Below are positions 7,635 through 14,935 of a DNA stretch of 34,436 nucleotides, piece after piece. Below the pieces are notes generated by a model, which searched no databases, had not been told where the DNA came from, and worked only from the letters and a program-made list of their open reading frames with translations. The position numbers were made by a program, and so were the translations under genes. This DNA comes from JBBSWA01 sp038046485 (GTDB taxonomy: Archaea > Nanobdellota > Nanobdellia > Woesearchaeales > SM23-78). The stretch is taken from positions 1 to 34,436 of the forward strand of contig JBBSWA010000072.1 of assembly GCA_038046485.1 (NCBI GenBank), given 5' to 3'. Position 1 is the stretch's first letter; each line of letters opens with the position of its first letter.

Positions 7635-9437
7635 TTAGTATTTCCCCTTGAGTTGGAGTCTTGGATAGACAGTCAAGGACTTGAGTTCATCCAGCATGAG
7701 TTTGAAGGCATAGCTGATTTCAACATTGTTAATGGTTACATTTTCGCCGCAGATGGGGCAGTAGCTTCGATTATTGCGCATATCATAAATGGCGATGAGT
7801 CCGCAGTTTTCACAGACCGGTACAATGGTCTTGTCAGAGTCGAATCGTTCTTTTAAGACGAGGCTAGCTCCGTGGGCAATGAAGGTGTCTTTTTCCATTT
7901 CTCCAAGTCGCAATCCTCCTTCTTTGGCTCTTCCTTCCGTAGGTTGCCTTGTTAATAATTGGATGGGTCCTCGTGCGCGACTGTGGAGTTTGTTTTGGAC
8001 CATGTGTTTGAGTTTGAGGTAGTACATATTTCCGATGTAGATGGTGGCATTGAAGGGTTCGCCCGTAACGCCATTGTACATCATCTCAGTACCATTTTCT
8101 CGGAAGCCGTTTTGCAGTAATTCAAGGCGTAGGTCTTTTTCAAGTTCAGAGTCGAAAATCGTTCCATCGACGTATCGTCCGCTTAAGGCGCCGACTTTGC
8201 CGCCTAAGGATTCAATTAAATGGGATACAGTCATTCGCGTAGGAATACCGTGGGGGTTGAATAAAATGTCCGGTCGAACTCCAGTAACCGTAAATGGGAT
8301 ATCGGCTTCAGGCAGAATGAGGCTAATAACTCCCTTCTGTCCATGTCGTGAAGTAAACTTGTCGCCAATTTCAGGAATGCGTTGGTCTCGTAGGCGTACT
8401 TGGATGAGTTTGTTGCCTTCTTCATTTTCGGTTAAGCAAACAAAGTCAACAATGCCTTGTTCGCCGTGTTTGAGTCCCATGGAGCTTTCACGTCGGCTGC
8501 TCGTGGAAAGATTGTATTCATCTAATGCAGATAGGAATCGTGGGGGGCTTGTTTTTCCAATGATGACATCTCCTTCAGCAACTTGGGCTTCAGGGTAAAT
8601 GATTCCATCGGGTTCTAAGAAGCGGTATTCATGTTCTGTTTTGTAGCCTTTGACGTCTTTGTCAGGAACGCAGATTTCATCAATGAGTCCGCCTGAGTAA
8701 CGTAATTCTTCGCTGATTAAGGGTCTAAAATAAGTGCTTCGAGCAAGACCTCGTTGGACACTGCCTTGGTTGATGACAATGGCATCTTCCATATTGTATC
8801 CTTGATTGCTTAAGATGGCAACAACCACGTTTTGACCAATGGGATGTTTGTCAATTTCAAGGATGTCATTTAAGACAGAGGCAACAATGGGTTTTTGAGG
8901 GTAATGCAGCAAATTGACATCCATGTCCATGCGGCAGTAGAAGTTGGCAGCGTAGAAGCCAATGGCATGTTTTTGGTTTTTAGCGCCTTGGTTGAGTCGT
9001 ACGCCGTGGTTATAATTTCCAAAAGGTACTAATCCGGTTGTGGCGCCGACAATATCAAAAGGAGCAACTTCAAGGTGAGTGTGTTCTGAACTTAAGTCTT
9101 GTTCTTGCAGGGCAACCAAGGCATTTTCTTCTTCGCTTGCATCCAGGTATTCAAGAAGTCCTTGTTGGAGTAGATCTTGCCAGCTCATCTGGTTTTTTTC
9201 AAGGTCTTTAAGATGTTTTTCATTGAGGAGCGTTTGTCCATCTTTGACGATGAGTAAGGGGCGGATGCATCGTCCTTTGCTGGTTTCGATGTAGATGCTG
9301 TTTGTTTTGATGTCGTGGCGTACATTGATGGTGTAAGGTACCTTTTGGCTTTGTCTTCCTTTGACCACACTTTCAACTAGTTTGACAGGGTCTTTGGTGG
9401 TTCCAACAAAGTGGTTGTCGAGGAATACATCAGCCAT
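7635..9437 (-). CDS. rpoB1: DNA-directed RNA polymerase subunit B' (C-terminal half of B)
   Basis: Protein of 600 aa, the C-terminal half of the second-largest subunit. Recognisable core segments include SNQGYNMEDAIVIN (210-223), the SRHGQKGVIS motif (363-372) and PFTVTGVRPDILFNPHGIPT (381-400). A zinc-binding site near the C terminus uses C542, C545, C560 and C563. The final residues VYPRLQLKGKY form the conserved end that meets the A' clamp. B is split into two genes here, as in methanogens and several other archaea, and the two halves are four bases apart. Confidence 0.97.
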   Translation of the reverse strand: MADVFLDNHFVGTTKDPVKLVESVVKGRQSQKVPYTINVRHDIKTNSIYIETSKGRCIRPLLIVKDGQTLLNEKHLKDLEKNQMSWQDLLQQGLLEYLDASEEENALVALQEQDLSSEHTHLEVAPFDIVGATTGLVPFGNYNHGVRLNQGAKNQKHAIGFYAANFYCRMDMDVNLLHYPQKPIVASVLNDILEIDKHPIGQNVVVAILSNQGYNMEDAIVINQGSVQRGLARSTYFRPLISEELRYSGGLIDEICVPDKDVKGYKTEHEYRFLEPDGIIYPEAQVAEGDVIIGKTSPPRFLSALDEYNLSTSSRRESSMGLKHGEQGIVDFVCLTENEEGNKLIQVRLRDQRIPEIGDKFTSRHGQKGVISLILPEADIPFTVTGVRPDILFNPHGIPTRMTVSHLIESLGGKVGALSGRYVDGTIFDSELEKDLRLELLQNGFRENGTEMMYNGVTGEPFNATIYIGNMYYLKLKHMVQNKLHSRARGPIQLLTRQPTEGRAKEGGLRLGEMEKDTFIAHGASLVLKERFDSDKTIVPVCENCGLIAIYDMRNNRSYCPICGENVTINNVEISYAFKLMLDELKSLTVYPRLQLKGKY

Positions 9438-9441
9438 AGTT

Positions 9442-10926
9442 TCACATCTTAGTTTCTAATCCATTTTTTTTGAGGAATGAGATGATTTCAGCTTCATTGA
9501 CAGGCCCGCTGGTGCTACCGAGTAAAGCAAGGTTTTTACGTAGACCAATAGGGGTACCTTCAGGAGTTTCAGAGGGGCAGAGTCGGCCAAGATGGGTGCT
9601 GTGTAAGGCTCGCGCTTCGAAGTTTTCTTGGCTGGTGCTAAGTGGGCTAATGACTCGTTGAAGATGGCTTAGGGTTTGTAGATAGTTCAAGCGTTCAATG
9701 CGTTGGCTAATTCCTTTTCGTCCGCCGACCCAGGAGCCTGTCGCCATACTGCTGTAGATTCGTTGAGTGAGTAATTTTTCTCGAATGATCACTTTAATGG
9801 TGGGGAACTTGCCGCGTTTGACAATGCGCTGGAAGTTATATAATAGGTCTCCAATCAGAACCTTGAGATTGACTCGGAACAGATCGGCAAGTAAATCGCC
9901 CGATAATTTCAAGCGCTTATTCATGTAGTGGTCTTTGTCGTCTTCCTTGAGGAAGCCGGTCATGACCAAGATGTATTTTTTGAGCATCTTGCACAGGTTG
10001 TAGGCCTTTGCCATGCGATCTTGTTTGGTGCAACCAATGTGGGGTAAGAGGTATTTATCGAGGATTTCGGTGATGCGTTCAAGTCGGATGTCTCGTGCTT
10101 GGGTAATGCCCACGCGTTTGGCAACATAATCCATGGCATCTTCATTGTTTTTAATGTCAATGAACTCATAGAGGTTAATGATAACTTCACTGTTTTCTTG
10201 AAGGTCGATGGCATTCACAATTTCTTCATCTTTGGTCAAGCCAAGAGCTTTAATGATGGAGATGAGGGGAATGCGTTTGACTCGTGTGAAGGTTAAGTAG
10301 AAAAGTCCATCTTTTAGTTTTTCAACTTGATGGGGGATTTTATAGCTGCCCTTTTCGCTAAAGAGTTTTCCCACATACGGACTAACTCCTAAAGAAGCCT
10401 TTTCAACAAGGAATTTGTTGCTGGCTAGATCTTCAACAGTAACCAAAGCCTTTTCAGTGCCATTGATGATGAAGTATCCTCCAGGGTCATCCGGGTCTTC
10501 TCCCTTTTTGATGAGTTCATCGGGTTTAATGCCATTGAGATGGCAGTATTTACTGTGGAGCATGATGGGTAAGTTTCCAATTTGAGTTTTGAAGTTTTCT
10601 CGCTGAACGCCATTGATGTGGCTGCTCACTTCAATAAAGATGGGAGAAGAATAACTCAATTTTCGTAGCCTAGCTTCAGCAGGGTAGATGAGGCGTTTGC
10701 TGCCATCGGCTTCAGTAATTTCAGGTTTGGTAAGCCAGATTTTGTCCAGGCGAATTTTGAATTCATCGACGTTACTGGGGATGATGGTGGGTTCAATCTC
10801 ACGGTTTTCTTCGATGATCTGTTGAAGTTCATGTTCAACAAAGTGATCAAACGAGGCAACATTGGCTTTTACAAGAGAGTTTTCTTGGAAGTATTTTTGG
10901 ATGAGAACCCTTCCCATTTTATTCAT
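9442..10926 (-). CDS. rpoB2: DNA-directed RNA polymerase subunit B'' (N-terminal half of B)
   Basis: About 494 aa, the N-terminal half of the second-largest subunit. It begins LIQKYFQENSLVKANVASFD, typical of B'', and ends with RLCPSETPEGTPIGLRKNLAL, the conserved segment just before the split point. An open frame extends upstream to 10995, but it lies inside rpoH. The ATG at 10926 has a GGTG ribosome-binding site six bases ahead and overlaps the rpoH stop by eight bases; ATG at 10917 is an alternative. It lies between rpoH and rpoB' in the usual order. Confidence 0.96.
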   Translation of the reverse strand: MNKMGRVLIQKYFQENSLVKANVASFDHFVEHELQQIIEENREIEPTIIPSNVDEFKIRLDKIWLTKPEITEADGSKRLIYPAEARLRKLSYSSPIFIEVSSHINGVQRENFKTQIGNLPIMLHSKYCHLNGIKPDELIKKGEDPDDPGGYFIINGTEKALVTVEDLASNKFLVEKASLGVSPYVGKLFSEKGSYKIPHQVEKLKDGLFYLTFTRVKRIPLISIIKALGLTKDEEIVNAIDLQENSEVIINLYEFIDIKNNEDAMDYVAKRVGITQARDIRLERITEILDKYLLPHIGCTKQDRMAKAYNLCKMLKKYILVMTGFLKEDDKDHYMNKRLKLSGDLLADLFRVNLKVLIGDLLYNFQRIVKRGKFPTIKVIIREKLLTQRIYSSMATGSWVGGRKGISQRIERLNYLQTLSHLQRVISPLSTSQENFEARALHSTHLGRLCPSETPEGTPIGLRKNLALLGSTSGPVNEAEIISFLKKNGLETKM

Positions 10927-11158
10927 CGATGACACCCCGGTAAAAGACGCTGTTGCCAGCTGTGGGGCTCTTGCGCATAATCTTGACGACATCACCCTCT
11001 TGAAGTTCTAGGTGACGAATGGCAGGGTCTTCTTTTTTGATTTTAGGAAGTTCTCGTAGCGTGACATGGTACTGTTCAAGAAGTTCACCTTTTTCTTTGT
11101 CCGAAAGTTTGATATGTTCAGGTACGAGGATGTGGATGAGTTGGTCGTTTTTGGTCAT
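10919..11158 (-). CDS. rpoH: DNA-directed RNA polymerase subunit H (Rpb5-like)
   Basis: Protein of 79 aa, the usual size of archaeal RpoH, equivalent to the C-terminal domain of eukaryotic Rpb5. The pattern HILVPEHIKLSDKEK... with LPKIKKEDPAIRHLELQEGDVVKIMRKSPTAG contains the family core (L-P-x-I-x-x-x-D-P, then G-D-V-x-K-I-x-R-x-S). It is the first protein gene of the polymerase operon. A GAGG ribosome-binding site precedes the ATG. The tRNA-Lys gene ends only 19 bases upstream on the same strand, so cotranscription with the tRNAs is possible. Confidence 0.96.
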   Translation of the reverse strand: MTKNDQLIHILVPEHIKLSDKEKGELLEQYHVTLRELPKIKKEDPAIRHLELQEGDVVKIMRKSPTAGNSVFYRGVIDE

Positions 11159-11177
11159 TTTGGTCCTCTAGTTTAAA

Positions 11178-11309
11178 TGAGCCGGACGGGATTCGAACCC
11201 GTGACCACTCGATTAAAAGTCGAGTGCTCTACTTCCCTTCCTTGGAGCGTTGGTTCGGAAACCAAAGTTCAAGACGCTAGTCTTGGAATCCAGGCTGAGC
11301 TACCGGCCC
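11178..11309 (-). tRNA. tRNA-Lys (UUU) with a D-loop intron
   Basis: The minus strand folds as a tRNA once an internal segment is removed. Acceptor stem GGGCCGG pairs with CCGGCTC, the anticodon stem is CTCGA/TCGAG with loop CTTTTAA (anticodon 11215-11217), and the T-arm is ACGGG TTCGAAT CCCGT. The D-arm is interrupted: after GCTCAGCCTGG come 58 extra bases (about 11232-11289), then TAGAGC. Removing them gives a 74-nt tRNA including the discriminator. The proposed cuts are GG^A and AG^T, in three-base bulges around a short imperfect helix with TTCC/GGAA inside; this is a relaxed bulge-helix-bulge. The exact cut site could shift by a base. No CCA is encoded. Confidence 0.88.
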
Positions 11310-11322
11310 ATGGGTGATTAGG

Positions 11323-11502
11323 CGCCCTGGCCGGGACTTTCATTCTTTCGTTTCGAAAGTAAGGTTTGTGAGCCCGTGAGTCTCTACAGACTTCGTGGCC
11401 GAAAAACCATGGGCGAAGCGAAGGTTTTTCGAACCCGGGTCGAAGCCTTTCTGCACATAAAGCGCGACAGGGCTTCATGCTAGGCCGCTACACTACCAGG
11501 GC
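11323..11502 (-). tRNA. tRNA-Asp (GUC) with two introns (anticodon loop and T-loop)
   Basis: A 180-base gene that gives a 73-nt tRNA when two segments are removed. Acceptor GCCCTGG/CCAGGGC, discriminator G73, anticodon stem AAGCC/GGCTT and loop CTGTCGA. The first intron is 16 bases (11449-11464), after position 37, the usual archaeal site. The second is 91 bases (about 11337-11427) inside the T-loop between positions 59 and 60: T-stem CCGGG and TTCGAA lie before it, T plus CCCGG after it. A 4-bp helix TTCG/TGAA with bulges AA^A and AG^T fits a bulge-helix-bulge. The large intron holds its own hairpins, for example CTTTCG/CGAAAG. Confidence 0.88.
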
Positions 11503-11611
11503 ATGCATGTCTTGCACGAGGTTATACGTCTCTCTAGCGGTCGTATTTTAGTGCTAGAAGAGAGTATGACGGGGGCGAAGACACGGCATAGATTCAAGGT
11601 TACCCGGATCT
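11503..11611 (-). other. leader region upstream of tRNA-Asp with a hairpin
   Basis: About 110 bases between the tRNA-Asp 5' end and the nearest good TATA box. It contains a hairpin at 11531-11563 (TCTCTAGC against GCTAG-A-AGAGA, one bulged A). No tRNA, C/D or H/ACA guide signature could be fitted. It may be a transcribed leader or a small RNA. Confidence 0.3.
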
Positions 11612-11620
11612 CTTTATAAG
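11612..11620 (-). promoter_or_regulatory. candidate TATA box for the tRNA-Asp/tRNA-Lys transcript
   Basis: The sequence CTTATAAAG on the minus strand is a good archaeal TATA match. Transcription would start near 11590, some 85 bases before tRNA-Asp. A weaker GTATAAC lies closer (11521-11527). Confidence 0.4.
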
Positions 11621-11655
11621 CCTTGTGGTTTTTTATCATACCTTCTGTAGTTTAT

Positions 11656-12012
11656 TTAAGAAGTTTTATGATCCTCAAATCCTTGATTGCCAAGTCTTCT
11701 CAGCATAACTTTGATCTCACTAATCACGTTGCTCTGTGTTTTTTTGTCAGACATCCGTATAAATTTAATGAGCAAATCTTTAAGTTGTTCAGGTTTAAGA
11801 AATTTAACCTTATATCCATTGGTAATGAAGTAGAATCGATACGATTTATATTTGAGTTCTTTAAGTACGATGCTTCCGACGTGACAGAGGGCTTTTCCCT
11901 TTTTAGGGTTGTTTTCCAGGGTTAAGAGAAGTTTGAAAACGTTGACGGAATCTTCTTTGAATTGCTTGTCAATCTCTTGCTCTAGTTCAGGGGTGAGGAT
12001 TACACGCGCCAT
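11656..12012 (-). CDS. RelE/ParE-like toxin of a type II toxin-antitoxin pair
   Basis: Protein of 118 aa. The segment LKELKYKSYRFYFITNGYKVKFL resembles the central beta strands of RelE/ParE-family toxins (a basic, aromatic sheet following two N-terminal helices). RelE-type members cut mRNA on the ribosome and ParE-type members act on gyrase; the residues here do not decide between them. It overlaps the upstream small gene by 13 bases, as expected in a toxin-antitoxin operon with the antitoxin first. The call rests on fold-like pattern and operon shape, not on a full motif match. Confidence 0.6.
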   Translation of the reverse strand: MARVILTPELEQEIDKQFKEDSVNVFKLLLTLENNPKKGKALCHVGSIVLKELKYKSYRFYFITNGYKVKFLKPEQLKDLLIKFIRMSDKKTQSNVISEIKVMLRRLGNQGFEDHKTS

Positions 12013-12203
12013 TTCTTTTTAGCTCTCTCAAGAGCGTCTTTTACTTCGCTCGTGTTTTCCTCGCTAAATAGAATATCTTGCAGTTGCCGTTCTTTAGCGC
12101 TTTTATACAGGTTTAGAACGATTTCGTCGTAGGATTGAGCTTTGGAGCCAAATTCCTTGATCTTATCTCGTGTTTCTTTTGAGATGGAAATGGTGGTATT
12201 CAT
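12000..12203 (-). CDS. antitoxin of the RelE-like pair (ribbon-helix-helix/VapB-type)
   Basis: Protein of 67 aa. The start NTTISISKETRDKIKEFGSK is a typical beta-strand plus helix of small ribbon-helix-helix antitoxins, and the C-terminal part is charged and probably disordered until it wraps the toxin. The ATG at 12203 lies at the edge of a palindrome (12202-12221), with a TATA box 22-31 bases upstream; together these suggest autorepression. The toxin gene follows with a short overlap. Confidence 0.65.
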   Translation of the reverse strand: MNTTISISKETRDKIKEFGSKAQSYDEIVLNLYKSAKERQLQDILFSEENTSEVKDALERAKKKWRV

Positions 12204-12221
12204 AACTGTTATAATAGTTAT
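12202..12221 (-). promoter_or_regulatory. palindromic operator candidate of the toxin-antitoxin operon
   Basis: ATAACT and AGTTAT form inverted arms eight bases apart, directly over the start codon and next to the TATA-like TATATATAAAA (12224-12234). This is where a ribbon-helix-helix antitoxin would be expected to bind. Confidence 0.5.
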
Positions 12222-12299
12222 AAGTATATATAAAACTTATGGTTTTAAGAGGGAGTAGGAAGGAGATTCTGAAGCAGGCCCAGTGTTAAAAGAAAAGAA

Positions 12300-12441
12300 T
12301 CCCCCCACCCGGACTTTCATCTTTTTATTTTGAACCGGGAACCTATCGGTGACGGCTGATCGTAAGTCATCTTTACTCAGATATACTGAGTACATCATAC
12401 GATGTCTACAGCCGATCGCTCTACCGTTGAGCTATGGAGGG
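12300..12441 (-). tRNA. tRNA-Tyr (GUA) with two introns (anticodon loop and T-loop)
   Basis: Removing two segments from this 142-base gene leaves a 72-nt tRNA. The acceptor is CCCTCCA/TGGGGGG with the C1-G72 pair typical of archaeal tRNA-Tyr and discriminator A. D-stem GCTC/GAGC, anticodon stem ATCGG/CCGAT, loop CTGTAGA. The first intron is 55 bases (12351-12405) after position 37. The second is only 15 bases (12314-12328), in the T-loop between positions 59 and 60. There a 4-bp helix TTCA/TGAA is flanked by bulges AA^A and AG^T, the same layout as in tRNA-Asp. No CCA is encoded. Confidence 0.9.
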
Positions 12442-12467
12442 ATCTAGGGCTTTTGAGTCGATAATTG

Positions 12468-12477
12468 TTTATAAAAC
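12468..12477 (-). promoter_or_regulatory. TATA box for tRNA-Tyr
   Basis: The minus strand reads GTTTTATAAA, 27-36 bases before the tRNA 5' end at 12441. Confidence 0.5.
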
Positions 12478-12614
12478 TTTGCACCCTTTAAGAGGGCAAA
12501 GTTCAGAATGTAGTTCTGTAACGTTGGCTTTGAAAACGCCGAATTCAACGTAAACTTCTAGCTTTTTAGGGTTAAGAGTCTTATCTTTATTAAGAACGCA
12601 AGATCTCCTGGTAT

Positions 12615-14135
12615 ATGCTACTTGGAGCTCAGCCACTTTACAATGGGCATCGCAATAACTTCATTGCATTCCTTAAACGTACAACTCAAAAGCAGCGCAC
12701 GCAGAGACATTTAGTGGAATGCTTAGGGGGCTATTCTCCTCAAACACAAAGAGCGTTAAGAGCGGGTGAGCAAGTTCAGTTTCTCAACATTGGTGCTGGT
12801 GCTGGTGAAGAATTTATCCCATCATTGGTCCATTGGAATCAAGCAGACGGAAAGAGAAATATTTTTTCAACCATTCAGGAGCCCAATTTAGGCGTAGCTG
12901 TATTATTCTTTTTTAATTATGTAACGGAAGGGTTGGGCATCGATCAAGTACGTTTGGTAAAAAGCGGAAAGGATTCATTTAGCCATGCAGAGCCAGAATC
13001 CGTTGATATGGCTCTAGCTTCTCACGTATTTTATTATCTAAATGATTGGGAAACTTCGATAAAGAATCTATATGCTGCCTTAGTGCCTGGAGGTGTGGCA
13101 TGCATTCCTTTAACATCAGAAGTAGGCAATCTGTACAAATTAAGAAAAAGGTTTTTCCCAGAAATTCACGGGAAAGATCCTGAGTCTGGAGAAGATCTGA
13201 GTCGATTGCTCGATCGCTTAGGGATCCCCCATCAAGATTCCTTATTGACCTCAGAGGTACGATTAACTGAATTGCTAGAGAGTGACAGAAAAAAAGAGCA
13301 GGGGCTCGATGCATTGTATTCTTTCTTTTTAAGAGCGGATTTTAATTCCCTTCCAAAAAGTGTGCAAAGAAGAGTAAAACAGCATATGCAGTCCACTGCA
13401 CAAGGAGAGGAATGGAGTTTAACAGATAGGATTATTTGGGTTCAAAAGCCTGGCGTCTATCAAGGGTTAAGAGAAACTCCAGAGAGGGCAAGAAAAACAA
13501 AGGTTCGATTAAAAGACCTCGTAGCTTTTTTAGAACCTGCCTTAGACGATACACTAGGAAAAGACCTAGAGTTTTTACCTCCCGGAATTCGCAGAGCTTA
13601 TACCAATATCTTAGCGTTAGATTGTGCTCTTGGATATCCTCCAACGAAGCTTCTCATTATGAAAGAGGAAAATGCCGAATACACAGATGATTATTTTCAT
13701 CAATTTAAATTTCGAGAGGGGCAGGATCCGCAGGATATTGTTTTGTTAGATTTTGATGACCCCTTAACTCGTGGCCAGATAGAGTTTTTTCGCAGTGAGG
13801 ATAAGTTTGCAAAAGTAGAGCCTTACTTGTGTTGGTACGATCATCAACCTTATCTAGAAGATGTGATTGATGAACATTACAGAAGGTTACCCTCTCATGA
13901 GCGAGAGGGAGTTTCTTGCGTCGATTTCCACCGGTTGATTCTAGGCATCTATCGAGAATTGGATCATGGTCGTATTTGTTCGTATTACGGCTGGACAGTG
14001 TTGGATAGCTGGTCGAGATCCCTTTATATCAATAGGGAATCACTGCGTACCCCAAGAGATAGAACTCCCCTTTCAGAAGCAGTGTTCAGGGAGTTTAACG
14101 CTAGATCTCCTCTGCTTGTTCCCACAGCGCATTAA
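12615..14135 (+). CDS. SAM-dependent methyltransferase with an unknown C-terminal half
   Basis: Protein of 506 aa. Residues about 50-170 are a class I methyltransferase: FLNIGAGAGEEF (57-67) is the glycine-rich S-adenosylmethionine loop, E89 is the acidic ribose-binding residue, DMALASHVFYYL (131-142) is the motif IV region, and AALVPGGVACI (155-164) the post-motif. This arrangement resembles small-molecule methyltransferases such as the histamine type, but the substrate is unknown. Residues about 290-506 match nothing I recognise; they are acidic and aromatic (for example YLCWYDHQPYLEDVID) and could be a second domain. The gene overlaps the convergent TrmB-like gene by 35 bases. The ATG at 12615 has a TATTAA-type box about 25 bases upstream. 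Confidence 0.75.
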   Translation: MLLGAQPLYNGHRNNFIAFLKRTTQKQRTQRHLVECLGGYSPQTQRALRAGEQVQFLNIGAGAGEEFIPSLVHWNQADGKRNIFSTIQEPNLGVAVLFFFNYVTEGLGIDQVRLVKSGKDSFSHAEPESVDMALASHVFYYLNDWETSIKNLYAALVPGGVACIPLTSEVGNLYKLRKRFFPEIHGKDPESGEDLSRLLDRLGIPHQDSLLTSEVRLTELLESDRKKEQGLDALYSFFLRADFNSLPKSVQRRVKQHMQSTAQGEEWSLTDRIIWVQKPGVYQGLRETPERARKTKVRLKDLVAFLEPALDDTLGKDLEFLPPGIRRAYTNILALDCALGYPPTKLLIMKEENAEYTDDYFHQFKFREGQDPQDIVLLDFDDPLTRGQIEFFRSEDKFAKVEPYLCWYDHQPYLEDVIDEHYRRLPSHEREGVSCVDFHRLILGIYRELDHGRICSYYGWTVLDSWSRSLYINRESLRTPRDRTPLSEAVFREFNARSPLLVPTAH

Positions 14136-14844
14136 AATAATTCTGGAAGGAGACGGCTACTTCAGGATCTTCAATCAAAATCCCCAGAGGATCCTTCGAA
14201 AGCACGAGCATTCCAACTTTGCCACCATAAATATTAACAGCGAGAGGAGTGTCAAATTCTTTAGAGCTGATTCTTACTTGTGTTTTGGGCATGCGGATCA
14301 ATTCCTTAGCTCGTTTGAGGTCTTTTTTATTCACAATGATTCGGTCAGGAATTCTAGCTTTGACTCGTTTTTGGTGGAATAGGGAAAGCGACTTCTGAAT
14401 GATCGCTAGCTGTTTTCCGGTCGTACTAAGGACGCAGTTGGGTTTTCCAGTCTTCACAACATCTTCTAAGATGGTAACAAGGCCTTTCTTGCCTTCAAAC
14501 ACAGTCACGCGCTGTTTATTCTTGGCTATTTTTTGGGTGAGTAAGAGTTGAGGTAGGATACGTTGGAATTCTTTCTTTTTTTCTTCGAGTTCATGCTGTT
14601 CTTTTTCAATGAGTGCAAAGAAGTGTTGTGGATTGGTGGGAGTAAAGTACCTTCGATTGTTTTTGTTGATGTACCCAACAAGACCTTTTTTGAGGAGGCG
14701 TTCAATGCTGTCATAAACATTGCGTCGGTGGATGCCTGTTTCAACCGTAAGTTGTCCGGCTCTGCCAGAACCCAGCTCAAGCAATTTGGTGTAGATCTTG
14801 ATTTCGTTAGGAGTAAGGCCGAAGGATCGAAGAATGTTATCCAT
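14101..14844 (-). CDS. TrmB-family transcriptional regulator
   Basis: About 247 aa from the ATG at 14844 (a start at 14859 adds five residues). The N-terminal winged helix has FGLTPNEIKIYTKLLELGSG, then GIHRRNVYDSIERLLKKGLV as recognition helix and wing, the standard TrmB layout. A short coiled linker (EKEQHELEEKKKEFQ) and an effector-like C-terminal domain follow. In TrmB proteins this domain binds sugars or other small ligands. The gene is divergent from pyrE with a palindrome between the two starts, so control of pyrimidine synthesis is plausible but unproven. A TATA-like ATATTTAAG at 14868-14876 favours the 14844 start. Confidence 0.85.
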   Translation of the reverse strand: MDNILRSFGLTPNEIKIYTKLLELGSGRAGQLTVETGIHRRNVYDSIERLLKKGLVGYINKNNRRYFTPTNPQHFFALIEKEQHELEEKKKEFQRILPQLLLTQKIAKNKQRVTVFEGKKGLVTILEDVVKTGKPNCVLSTTGKQLAIIQKSLSLFHQKRVKARIPDRIIVNKKDLKRAKELIRMPKTQVRISSKEFDTPLAVNIYGGKVGMLVLSKDPLGILIEDPEVAVSFQNYFNALWEQAEEI

Positions 14845-14880
14845 GGATTGAGGTGTCACGTCTTAGTTCTTAAATATTAT

Positions 14881-14897
14881 GGTGATTAACTATCACC
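14881..14897. promoter_or_regulatory. palindromic operator candidate between the TrmB-like gene and pyrE
   Basis: GGTGAT and ATCACC form a perfect inverted repeat with a five-base centre. It lies between the two divergent promoters, just beyond the regulator's TATA box and before the TTATTATG-type box of pyrE. Confidence 0.55.
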
Positions 14898-14935
14898 ACG
14901 AAAGTTATTATGCCATTCTAGCGTTTCTAAAGAGT

